NCBI GenBank assembly: GCA_903882935.1
Contig: CAIRZB010000006.1
Coordinates: 61,449 to 125,448 of the forward strand
Source of the DNA: an uncultured Parafilimonas sp.
GTDB lineage: Bacteria > Bacteroidota > Bacteroidia > Chitinophagales > Chitinophagaceae
DNA length: 64,000 nt
Direction: 5' to 3'
In this document: positions 34,912-43,565 of the stretch, in pieces
Position numbering within the stretch: the first letter of the stretch is position 1
How the letters are laid out: each line of letters opens with the position of its first letter
Position numbers and translations under genes: made by a program
The notes under the pieces: model-generated
What the model was told of the DNA's origin: nothing
Seen by the model: only the letters and a program-made list of their open reading frames with translations
Databases searched by the model: none

Positions 34912-35610
34912 TCAAAACACAATCTCATCTAAACCCACAAATGTATAGCCCATCCCTTTTAACACTGGCACCAGAATTTGGATGGTTTCAAACGTTCGGT
35001 TATTGTCACGCCGCAAAAGCCCAAGTGCATCTTGTTCGGCCGTGCAATCGTGCATAACCACTATGCCTTTTCCCAGTTGGGTTATCGCGGCCAAATAGGC
35101 ATCCGCACATGCCCGGGCGCTGCTGAGGTTGCCCCAAAAATCCCAATCATTTTCATTCATATCCCATGCAATAGGGCCGATATAGCTTTTTGCTTCAGGC
35201 CAATGGCTGTTAATGTCGCTGGCAAAACCCTCCGGCCAGCCGCCATAGGGTGCCCTAAAATACAAGGTATTATGGTGGTTATAGTGTACAATCGTCTTAT
35301 GGGCTTCGTCCATTTCAGCTATGGCCTCAACAAATGACGGTAACCCACAAAAATCGGGATGATTAACAGTATGGTTGCCTATTATATGCCCCAGCGATAC
35401 CAACTTACCCATTATAGCCGGGTGAACTTTTGCGTGCCTGCCTAACACAAAAAATGCAGCCCTTATATTTTCTTGGTTAAGGTACTTGGCCAAACGCACG
35501 GTTTTTGGGCCAGGGCCGTCGCCGTCTATTTGCCAAGGGCCATCGTCAAAAGTAAGGCAAAGCGTCTTCGGCGGCAGTAATGCGCCGGTTAATTGGTTTA
35601 TCGAAAACAT
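34912..35610 (-). CDS. Polysaccharide deacetylase family protein (copy B)
   Basis: The 232-residue product (ATG at 35610) is the same length as copy A. It has LTFDDGPWQIDGDGPGPKT near 20-38, NHTVNHPDF near 89-97, YFRAPYGGWP near 131-140 and VVMHDCTA near 192-199, so it is an intact NodB/CE4 enzyme without a signal peptide. Both copies share an unusual GPGPKT insertion after the first motif. It lies head-to-head with the rpoB promoter region. Substrate unknown. Confidence 0.88.
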   Translation of the reverse strand: MFSINQLTGALLPPKTLCLTFDDGPWQIDGDGPGPKTVRLAKYLNQENIRAAFFVLGRHAKVHPAIMGKLVSLGHIIGNHTVNHPDFCGLPSFVEAIAEMDEAHKTIVHYNHHNTLYFRAPYGGWPEGFASDINSHWPEAKSYIGPIAWDMNENDWDFWGNLSSARACADAYLAAITQLGKGIVVMHDCTAEQDALGLLRRDNNRTFETIQILVPVLKGMGYTFVGLDEIVF

Positions 35611-36006
35611 CAAAAATATTTTTTATAAAACTAAAGTAACACCTCATAAAATTGCATCATTTTTTTTCAATCAAAAACCGAATGATCAATTGCTTTTACT
35701 ATAAAATCGTCCACATGTTTTTTTCAATCCCCAAAATCCCTTATTTTGCACCCACTTACCGTTTATCCACAAAATATCCCCCAAACCTGTTAATAATAAA
35801 ATTTGTTTTTATATTACCGCAAAACTTATTAATTTTGCCATCCTTTTATTTTGGGCTAAATAGCAACCAGTTTTACATTTTGGGGAGATTTTGTGTGTAA
35901 TGCATTAATTATCAATCTTATTTGTAAATCAACTGATACCTCAAAAGAGGCTTGCCAAATAGGCAAATAAAGGAACGATTTTAGAAAAACCGGAGTAAAT
36001 ACAGAT
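35611..36006 (+). promoter_or_regulatory. rpoB leader and promoter region
   Basis: A 396-base gap. TAATTTTG (35830-35837) fits TAnnTTTG; another candidate pair is TTTG (35850-35853) with TACATTTTG (35874-35882), 20 bases apart. Further down a small hairpin (TTGCC/GGCAA near 35953-35967) precedes the start. There is no rplL or other ribosomal gene upstream, so rpoB must use its own promoter. The exact start is not determinable. Confidence 0.45.
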
Positions 36007-39000
36007 ATGTCATCAACAAAAGTTCAAACCAGGGTCAGTTTCGGTAAAACAAAACACCTTGCTGAAACCCCTGACTTATTAGACATTCAGTTAGAATCTT
36101 TCCGCGAGTTCTTCCAGCTTGAAACCACACCGGATAAGCGCAACAACGAAGGCCTGTTCCGTGTGTTCAAGGAAAATTTCCCTATCACCGATACGCGGAA
36201 CATTTTCGTTTTGGAATTCCTGGATTATTTTATCGACCCGCCCCGTTATACCATTGAAGAGTGTATGGAACGCGGCTTAACCTACGCTGTGCCTTTAAAA
36301 GCAAAGTTGCGCTTAAGCTGTAATGATGAGGAGCACGTTGACTTTCAAACCATTGTACAAGATGTGTTTTTGGGCAACATCCCCTACATGACGCCGCGCG
36401 GTACCTTTGTTATTAATGGTGCTGAACGTGTGGTAGTTAGCCAGTTGCACCGTAGCCCGGGCGTGTTTTTTGGCCAAAGCGTACACCCCAACGGCACAAA
36501 AATATACTCCGCAAGGGTTATACCTTTCAAGGGTGCCTGGATGGAATTTGCGACAGATATTAACAATGTAATGTATGCGTACATTGACCGTAAGAAGAAA
36601 TTCCCGGTTACCACGTTGCTGCGTTCAATTGGTTATGAAACTGACAAAGACATTCTTGAACTGTTTGGCATGGCCACCGAAGTGCCTGCCGAAAAGAAAG
36701 CACTGGAAGCCCACATAGGCAAAAAACTAGCCGCCCGCGTGTTAAGAACATGGGTGGAAGATTTTGTGGATGAGGACACCGGGGAAGTGGTGAGCATTGA
36801 GCGTAACGAAATTGTGATGGAGCGCGACACCATACTTGACGAAGATGCCATTGATACCATCAGCGACCTTGACGTTAAGAGCGTGTTTATTCAGCGTGAG
36901 GATGTGGGCGGCGATTACGCCATCATATACAACACGTTGAACAAAGATACCAGCAACAGCGAATTGGAGGCCGTTCAGCACATATACCGCCAGTTGCGCG
37001 GCGCTGACGCACCCGACAATGAAACGGCACGGGGTATTATTGACAAATTGTTTTTTAGCGACAAACGTTACGACCTTGGCGAAGTAGGCCGTTACAAAAT
37101 AAACCGCAAGCTTGAGGTTACCCAAAGGCTTGAAAATAAAGTGCTTACGCGGGAAGACATCATCGAAATCATCAAATACTTGGTACGTTTAACCAACGCC
37201 AAGGCTGAGATAGATGATATTGACCACTTGAGCAACCGCCGTGTACGTACCGTGGGTGAGCAATTGTACGCACAGTTTGGCGTGGGCCTTGCCCGTATGG
37301 CCAGGACCATCCGCGAGCGTATGAACGTTCGTGATAACGAAGTATTTACGCCAGTTGATTTGATTAACGCGCGCACTTTATCATCCGTTATCAACTCGTT
37401 TTTTGGTACCTCACAGTTATCCCAATTTCTTGACCAAACAAATCCGCTGTCAGAAATTACCCATAAACGCCGTATCTCGGCACTCGGGCCCGGCGGCTTA
37501 AGCCGTGAACGTGCAGGCTTTGAGGTACGTGACGTACACTACAGCCACTACGGCCGTTTGTGTACCATCGAAACACCAGAAGGCCCAAACATCGGTTTGA
37601 TATCCACGCTTTGCGTGCATGCCAAAATAAACGAGATGGGCTTTATCGAGACACCTTACCGCAGGGTAGAAAACGGCAAGGTTGATCTTAAGCACCTTAA
37701 ATACCTAAGCGCGGAAGAAGAAGATACCGCAAAAATTGCCCAAAGTAACTCCATCATGGATGAAAAAGGCAACTTTGTGGAAGACAGGATTGTAAGCCGC
37801 CAAACAGGTGACTTCCCGATACTGGAAAAGAATGAAGTGGAATACATGGACGTTGCGCCTAACCAAATTGTTGGTTTGAGTGCTTCGTTAATCCCCTTCT
37901 TGGAACATGATGATGCCAACCGTGCTTTGATGGGATCGAACATGCAACGCCAGGCCGTACCGCTTATCCTGCCTGAGTCACCTATTGTAGGTACCGGTTT
38001 GGAAGGCAAAGCTGCCCGCGATGCCCGTATCCAAATACACAGCGAAGGCGATGGCGTGGTTGAATTTGTGGATGCCAAGGAAATACACGTTCGTTACAAG
38101 AGGAATGATGTTGACCGTTTGGTTAGCTTTGAAGAAGATTTGAGGATTTATAAACTTACCAAGTTTATAAAAACCAACCAGTCTACTTCAATCAATCTCC
38201 GCCCGGCTGTTAAAAAAGGCCAGATATTAAAGAAGGGCGACTTTTTAACCGAAGGCTACGCCACAAAAGGCGGTGAGCTTGCCTTGGGCCGTAACCTGCA
38301 AGTGGCCTTTATGCCATGGAAAGGCTACAACTTTGAGGATGCCATTGTTATAAGCGAGAAAGTGGTTAGGGAGGATTTATTTACCTCCATACATATCGAA
38401 GAATATGAACTGGAAGTGCGTGATACCAAACTGGGTGAAGAGGAATTAACGCCAGACATACCCAACGTTTCAGAAGAGGCTACCAAAGACCTTGATGAAA
38501 ACGGTATCATCCGCATAGGTGCCCAAGTACGTGAAGGTGATATTTTGATTGGTAAGATTACGCCTAAAGGCGAAAGCGACCCAACACCAGAAGAAAAACT
38601 GTTGCGTGCGATATTTGGTGACAAAGCAGGTGATGCGAAAGATGCCAGCTTAAAAGCACCAAACGGTACTGAAGGTGTGGTAATTGACAAGAAGCTGTTC
38701 CAACGCGCGAAGAAGGATAAAAATGCCAAGGTGCGTGAAAAAGCGCAACTGGAGAAAGTAGAGAAAGTACACGACAAGAATGTTGACGACCTGAAAGAAG
38801 TTTTGCTTAACAAATTGTTGAGCCTGTTGAAAGACAAAGCTTCTGCCGGCGTTAGCAACAACTTTGGCGAAATGCTGATAGGCAAGGGTGCTAAATTTCA
38901 TGTGAAGAACTTGGGGGCAATTGACTACCAAAACGTTAACCCATTGGGTTGGACGGGCGATGCGGAAATTGACCAATTTATAAACACCCTGTTGCACAAC

Positions 39001-39810
39001 TACAACATTAAGTTTAACGAGGAGTTGGGCCGTTACAAACGCGAGAAGTTTAATATATCCATTGGCGATGAATTGCCAGCCGGTGTATTAAAGCTTGCGA
39101 AAGTATACCTTGCTGTTAAGCGTAAACTTAAAGTGGGTGATAAAATGGCGGGCCGCCACGGTAATAAGGGTATTGTTGCCCGTATTACCCGCGCCGAAGA
39201 CTTACCGTTTATGGAAGACGGCACACCGGTTGATATTGTGCTTAACCCACTAGGGGTACCAAGCCGTATGAACCTTGGCCAAATTTATGAAACCATCCTA
39301 GGGTGGACCGGTAAGAAACTGGGTGTTAAGTTTGCCACACCAATATTCGACGGTGCTTCTGTAGCAGAAATTGAAGAATATTGCAAGGAAGCTGACATAC
39401 CTAAAATGGGCCACACCTACCTGTACGACGGCGAAACAGGCGAGCGTTTCCACCAAAAAGCCACTGTGGGCGTAATCTATATGATTAAGCTACACCACAT
39501 GGTTGATGATAAAATGCACGCACGTTCCATCGGGCCCTACAGCCTTATTACACAGCAGCCGCTGGGTGGTAAAGCACAGTTTGGTGGTCAGCGTTTTGGT
39601 GAAATGGAAGTTTGGGCATTGGAAGCATACGGTGCATCTAACATTTTGCAAGAACTGTTAACCATAAAATCCGATGACATTATCGGCCGCGCAAAAACCT
39701 ATGAGGCGATTGTGAAGGGCGATAACATACCAAGGGCCGGCATACCAGAATCATTCAACGTATTGGTTCATGAGTTGAGGGGCTTGGGCTTGGATTTGAA
39801 GTTTGAATAA
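36007..39810 (+). CDS. rpoB: RNA polymerase beta subunit
   Basis: Encodes 1267 residues, the normal length for Bacteroidota, with all RpoB regions. The rifampicin region (about 469-494, [20 protein letters not shown]) has the sensitive-type residues at all classic positions. Also seen are [32 protein letters not shown] [11 protein letters not shown] near 1048 and [21 protein letters not shown] near 1183. Unlike the usual rplL-rpoB-rpoC order, the next gene is a restriction-modification gene and a strong terminator follows, so it appears monocistronic. Confidence 0.97.
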   Translation: MSSTKVQTRVSFGKTKHLAETPDLLDIQLESFREFFQLETTPDKRNNEGLFRVFKENFPITDTRNIFVLEFLDYFIDPPRYTIEECMERGLTYAVPLKAKLRLSCNDEEHVDFQTIVQDVFLGNIPYMTPRGTFVINGAERVVVSQLHRSPGVFFGQSVHPNGTKIYSARVIPFKGAWMEFATDINNVMYAYIDRKKKFPVTTLLRSIGYETDKDILELFGMATEVPAEKKALEAHIGKKLAARVLRTWVEDFVDEDTGEVVSIERNEIVMERDTILDEDAIDTISDLDVKSVFIQREDVGGDYAIIYNTLNKDTSNSELEAVQHIYRQLRGADAPDNETARGIIDKLFFSDKRYDLGEVGRYKINRKLEVTQRLENKVLTREDIIEIIKYLVRLTNAKAEIDDIDHLSNRRVRTVGEQLYAQFGVGLARMARTIRERMNVRDNEVFTPVDLINARTLSSVINSFFGTSQLSQFLDQTNPLSEITHKRRISALGPGGLSRERAGFEVRDVHYSHYGRLCTIETPEGPNIGLISTLCVHAKINEMGFIETPYRRVENGKVDLKHLKYLSAEEEDTAKIAQSNSIMDEKGNFVEDRIVSRQTGDFPILEKNEVEYMDVAPNQIVGLSASLIPFLEHDDANRALMGSNMQRQAVPLILPESPIVGTGLEGKAARDARIQIHSEGDGVVEFVDAKEIHVRYKRNDVDRLVSFEEDLRIYKLTKFIKTNQSTSINLRPAVKKGQILKKGDFLTEGYATKGGELALGRNLQVAFMPWKGYNFEDAIVISEKVVREDLFTSIHIEEYELEVRDTKLGEEELTPDIPNVSEEATKDLDENGIIRIGAQVREGDILIGKITPKGESDPTPEEKLLRAIFGDKAGDAKDASLKAPNGTEGVVIDKKLFQRAKKDKNAKVREKAQLEKVEKVHDKNVDDLKEVLLNKLLSLLKDKASAGVSNNFGEMLIGKGAKFHVKNLGAIDYQNVNPLGWTGDAEIDQFINTLLHNYNIKFNEELGRYKREKFNISIGDELPAGVLKLAKVYLAVKRKLKVGDKMAGRHGNKGIVARITRAEDLPFMEDGTPVDIVLNPLGVPSRMNLGQIYETILGWTGKKLGVKFATPIFDGASVAEIEEYCKEADIPKMGHTYLYDGETGERFHQKATVGVIYMIKLHHMVDDKMHARSIGPYSLITQQPLGGKAQFGGQRFGEMEVWALEAYGASNILQELLTIKSDDIIGRAKTYEAIVKGDNIPRAGIPESFNVLVHELRGLGLDLKFE

Positions 39811-39847
39811 CCCCACCCCCTAAAGGGGCAGGAAGGAAAAAAATACA

Positions 39848-39880
39848 AGAGGCTGCTTCGAAAGAGGCAGCCTTTTTTTT
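39848..39880 (+). terminator. rpoB terminator
   Basis: AGGCTGC (39850-39856) pairs with GCAGCCT (39867-39873), followed by seven to eight T. It ends transcription before the defence operon. Confidence 0.85.
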
Positions 39881-40013
39881 AGTTTGGGTAACCGCCCCGC
39901 CCTAAAAAATTATAGCCTCTACGGGTGCAGCACCCACAGAAAACGGCTAACTTTACCAATGGCCTAATTTTACCTATTTTACGACCTCAATTGCATACAA
40001 GCTTATTACATAC

Positions 40014-41768
40014 ATGCCAACATTACACTGGATAGGAAAAGAAAAAGTGATTAACCACCATTTGGATGTGCCGTACCGCGTATTACAACACAGTTATGGT
40101 TTTAACAATGGTGTACAGGGCGGCACTGAAACCGGCAGCGGTAACAAAATTATACACGGCGACAACCTGGAAGCCCTTAAAGCCTTGCTGCCCGAATACG
40201 AGGGGCGCATAAAATGTATTTATATTGACCCGCCCTACAATACCGGCAATGAAGGCTGGGTGTATAACGACAATGTGAACGACCCTAAAATTAAAAAATG
40301 GTTGGGGCTTGTTGTTGGAAAAGAGAGCGAGGATTTGACCCGTCATGACAAGTGGCTTTGTATGATTTATCCAAGATTAAAATTACTACAAAAACTCTTG
40401 ACAGACGACGGTTCCCTTATTATTAGCATCAGTCACCATGAAGTATTCAATTTAATCCAAGTCTGCAAAGAACTATTTTCATCAAAGCAGATTGTTTGTG
40501 TAACCGTGCAAACCTCTGGAGGAAAGCCTGCGGGAGGGTTTAATTATCAACATGAATATTTGATTTTTATAGTTCCAAATGATTTTGAGCCAAATAGTCT
40601 TTTGTTTTCCGGTGGAAATACCAGAACTCCTTTTGAAGGATTAACACTTGCGACGTTTGATAAAAAACAGCGTCCAAATCAAACATACCCTGTATTCATA
40701 AAAGTTATTGATGGCAGTCTTGCCGGTGTCGGAGAATCGTTGCAAGAGCGAATAAAAAAAGGAACCTATAGTGGAACTATGGAGGACTTTATCTACAATT
40801 TTGACGAGGCTCCGGAGGGAACGGTTGCGGTATGGCCAATAACCAGTAAGGGGAAGGATTGTGTTTGGCGATTGGTGTCTAATCGGCTTATAAATGATTG
40901 GGAGAAAGGATACATAAAAATTAGCGCAAATAGGACAAAAAATGGCAAAAATAAATACAGCATACAATATTTGCCGGAGGGTGTTATTAAAAAAATCGAA
41001 CAAGGGGTTTTGACAGTTAGCGGTAAAGAGGATGGCATCCCTACATTAACTTTCGGCGAAAATAAAACTGTAGGAAGTGAGATACCCACAATATGGATTG
41101 AAAAATCATTTTATACCGTAAATGGAACTTCAGTATTGGATGAGATCTTCAACACCAAGCGGTTTAATTACCCCAAACCTTTAGAATTAATTTCTGAAAT
41201 TATAAGAGCAATAAGTTCATCGGACGATATCATCCTCGATTCGTTCGCCGGTTCAGGCACCACCGCGCATGCCGTGTTAAACCTTAATAAACAGGATGGT
41301 GGCAACAGAAAATTTATTGTTATTGAAATGGAAGATTATGCCGAAAACATTACCGCCGAAAGGGTTAAACGGGTTATGAACGGCTACGGTGAAACCGAAG
41401 GCACGGGCGGCAGTTTTGATTTTTACACCTTGGGCCAGCCCATGTTTATGGAAGATGGCAATTTAAACGAACTGGTTGGCATAGATAAAATACGGCAGTA
41501 TATTTATTACACGGAAACAAAGCGGCCGTATATAGCCATGGTGCATACTGACAATGATTATTATTTAAGCACCCATGAGGATACTGCTTATTATTTTAAT
41601 TATGAGGCTGACTTAGTAACCAATTTGGACCATGCTTTTTTGGCCACCATAAAAACCGCTGCGGGGCAGTATGTTATTTATGCTGACAACTGCCTGCTTA
41701 CCAAGGAGTATTTGGTTAAACACAACATTATTTTTAAAAAGATACCGAGAGATATAACAAAGTTTTAA
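40014..41768 (+). CDS. mod: Type III restriction-modification methyltransferase subunit (Mod)
   Basis: The 584-residue N6-adenine methyltransferase has the beta-group order: catalytic DPPYNTG in IYIDPPYNTGNEGW near 68-81, then a long target-recognition region (about 110-400), then the AdoMet-binding DSFAGSGTTAHAVL near 409-422. It methylates the host recognition site and forms the complex with Res. It starts 203 bases after rpoB and ends 11 bases before an AAA ATPase gene. The target-recognition part is richer in A/T and uses different codons than its flanks, a sign of domain exchange. Confidence 0.92.
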   Translation: MPTLHWIGKEKVINHHLDVPYRVLQHSYGFNNGVQGGTETGSGNKIIHGDNLEALKALLPEYEGRIKCIYIDPPYNTGNEGWVYNDNVNDPKIKKWLGLVVGKESEDLTRHDKWLCMIYPRLKLLQKLLTDDGSLIISISHHEVFNLIQVCKELFSSKQIVCVTVQTSGGKPAGGFNYQHEYLIFIVPNDFEPNSLLFSGGNTRTPFEGLTLATFDKKQRPNQTYPVFIKVIDGSLAGVGESLQERIKKGTYSGTMEDFIYNFDEAPEGTVAVWPITSKGKDCVWRLVSNRLINDWEKGYIKISANRTKNGKNKYSIQYLPEGVIKKIEQGVLTVSGKEDGIPTLTFGENKTVGSEIPTIWIEKSFYTVNGTSVLDEIFNTKRFNYPKPLELISEIIRAISSSDDIILDSFAGSGTTAHAVLNLNKQDGGNRKFIVIEMEDYAENITAERVKRVMNGYGETEGTGGSFDFYTLGQPMFMEDGNLNELVGIDKIRQYIYYTETKRPYIAMVHTDNDYYLSTHEDTAYYFNYEADLVTNLDHAFLATIKTAAGQYVIYADNCLLTKEYLVKHNIIFKKIPRDITKF

Positions 41769-41779
41769 AACGTGTGTGT

Positions 41780-42889
41780 ATGATTGACTATATACAAATA
41801 GAAGGTTTTAAATCCATTAAAAAAATGGAGTTGGAGCTAAAGCCCATCAATATATTAATTGGCAGCAACGGAAGCGGCAAAAGCAATTTTATTTCTTTTT
41901 TCAAATTGATAAATGCAATATTCAGTACAGCACTTCAACAATATGTTGCGGAAGAACGTACGGACAACCTGCTGTATTTTGGACGCAAGCATACCAAAAG
42001 AATATTTGGCAAAATGATTTTTACAAAAGATGCACTTAACAATAACGCATATCTTTTCGACCTCGCACAAACAACTGAAGGGGGGCTTTATTTGCAGCGT
42101 GAGGGCTCTGGTTACAATGTTTCTCTAGAAGATAATTCTACAGGGTATTATTATAACCACAATCTGGATGAAAGTCAATTCGCATTAGCCTGGCAAACAA
42201 GGCACACAATATTACAGGCTTATATTTCAGCTTTAAAAATTTTTCATTTTCACGACACATCCTCTACTTCATTGCTGCGCAGGGGTTGCGATGTTAACGA
42301 TAACCAGTATTTAAAACCAGATGGCCGCAACCTGCCCGCGTACTTGTACCTGCTTAAAACCAACCACCCTAAAATATTCAGCCGTATTGAAAAAAACATA
42401 CAAAGCATCGCACCCTATATCAGCAAATTTATATTAGAGCCGAAAAAGCTAGCCGGGCAGGATGGTGAAATTGAATTACGTTGGGTAGATAAAGGAGACC
42501 CGGAATCTAATTTTTCGGCCTACCAGTTATCGGACGGCACGTTGCGTTTTATAGCTTTAGCTACTCTACTTATGCAACCCGAACCACCGGAAGTTATAAT
42601 TATTGACGAGCCGGAGCTTGGCCTGCACCCTTTTGCCATAGCTAAACTGGCGGGCATGATACAGGCTGTAAGCACCAAATGCCAAGTAATAGTTGCCACA
42701 CAATCACCCGGTTTAATAAGTTTTTTTTCGCCAGAGGACATTATTACAACAGACAAAAGCAAGAAAGAAAACCAAACGGTGTTTAGGCGGCTTACTTCGG
42801 AAGAGCTAAGCGTATGGTTGGATGATTACACCCTTGGCGACCTTTGGGAGAGGAACATTATTAACGCTGCCCAACCATTTGATAAATAG
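41780..42889 (+). CDS. AAA ATPase (AAA_15/AAA_21, OLD/RecF-like), embedded defence component
   Basis: The 369-residue ATPase starts at the ATG at 41780 (a GTG six bases upstream is also possible). It has Walker A GSNGSGKS (28-35), a signature YQLSDGTLRFIALATLL near 249-265, Walker B VIIIDEPELGLHP near 272-284 and a VIVATQSPGL switch. It resembles the ATPase half of two-gene defence modules such as PARIS, AbiL-like or RloA/B. It ends 1 base before a DUF4276 gene and lies within a type III restriction operon. It probably senses infection and controls the TOPRIM-like partner (inferred). Confidence 0.88.
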   Translation: MIDYIQIEGFKSIKKMELELKPINILIGSNGSGKSNFISFFKLINAIFSTALQQYVAEERTDNLLYFGRKHTKRIFGKMIFTKDALNNNAYLFDLAQTTEGGLYLQREGSGYNVSLEDNSTGYYYNHNLDESQFALAWQTRHTILQAYISALKIFHFHDTSSTSLLRRGCDVNDNQYLKPDGRNLPAYLYLLKTNHPKIFSRIEKNIQSIAPYISKFILEPKKLAGQDGEIELRWVDKGDPESNFSAYQLSDGTLRFIALATLLMQPEPPEVIIIDEPELGLHPFAIAKLAGMIQAVSTKCQVIVATQSPGLISFFSPEDIITTDKSKKENQTVFRRLTSEELSVWLDDYTLGDLWERNIINAAQPFDK

Positions 42890-42890
42890 C

Positions 42891-43565
42891 ATGAAAAGAA
42901 TTATTATTATCGGCGAGGGGCAAACAGAGCAATCATTTTGCAATGATGTTTTACAGCCGCATTTTTTGCGGCATAGCATTTATGTACAAAACCCGGTGAT
43001 AAAAAAAACACGCGGCGGTATAGTAAACTGGCAGGCCCTAAAACACCAGGTAGAACAGCACCTAAAGCAGGACAAGTCTGCTTTTGTTACAACGCTGATT
43101 GACTATTACGGCATACATGCTCACCATAAGTATCCCCGCTGGGAAAACGTAAAACATATTCAGGATAAAAGCCAGGCTTTATCCGAAATTGAACGTTCTA
43201 TGCAGGAAGACGTAAACGAAGAGTGGCGGCACAGGTTTATACCCTATATACAGTTGCATGAGTTTGAAGGGCTGCTGTTTAGTGATATTGACGTTTTTAC
43301 AAACAGCTTTGAAGAAAATGAGTTGCTTGATTACGAATACCTCGCAGAAACAATTGAAAACAACCCCAACCCCGAAATGATTAATGACGGCAATGAAACA
43401 GCACCTTCCAAAAGGCTTGCCAAAATAATCAAAGGCTATTATTCTGACAATGAAAACATGAAAGTATTCTACGGGGCAATATTGGCGCACGACATAGGGT
43501 TGTTTAAGATAAGGAACAAATGCCCACGCTTTAACCATTGGATTGAAACCTTAGAAACTATTTAA
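42891..43565 (+). CDS. DUF4276 (TOPRIM-like) protein, effector partner of the AAA ATPase
   Basis: The 224-residue product opens with IIIIGEGQTEQSF, the Glu-containing first strand of TOPRIM-like DUF4276. TRGGIVNWQAL near 41-51, FVTTLIDYYGI near 65-75 (acidic DYY) and PYIQLHEFEGLLFSDIDVF near 115-133 follow, all typical of DUF4276. Related TOPRIM effectors act as nucleases in abortive defence systems. The stop TAA directly abuts the ATG of res, so translation is coupled. Enzymatic activity is inferred from fold. Confidence 0.87.
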   Translation: MKRIIIIGEGQTEQSFCNDVLQPHFLRHSIYVQNPVIKKTRGGIVNWQALKHQVEQHLKQDKSAFVTTLIDYYGIHAHHKYPRWENVKHIQDKSQALSEIERSMQEDVNEEWRHRFIPYIQLHEFEGLLFSDIDVFTNSFEENELLDYEYLAETIENNPNPEMINDGNETAPSKRLAKIIKGYYSDNENMKVFYGAILAHDIGLFKIRNKCPRFNHWIETLETI

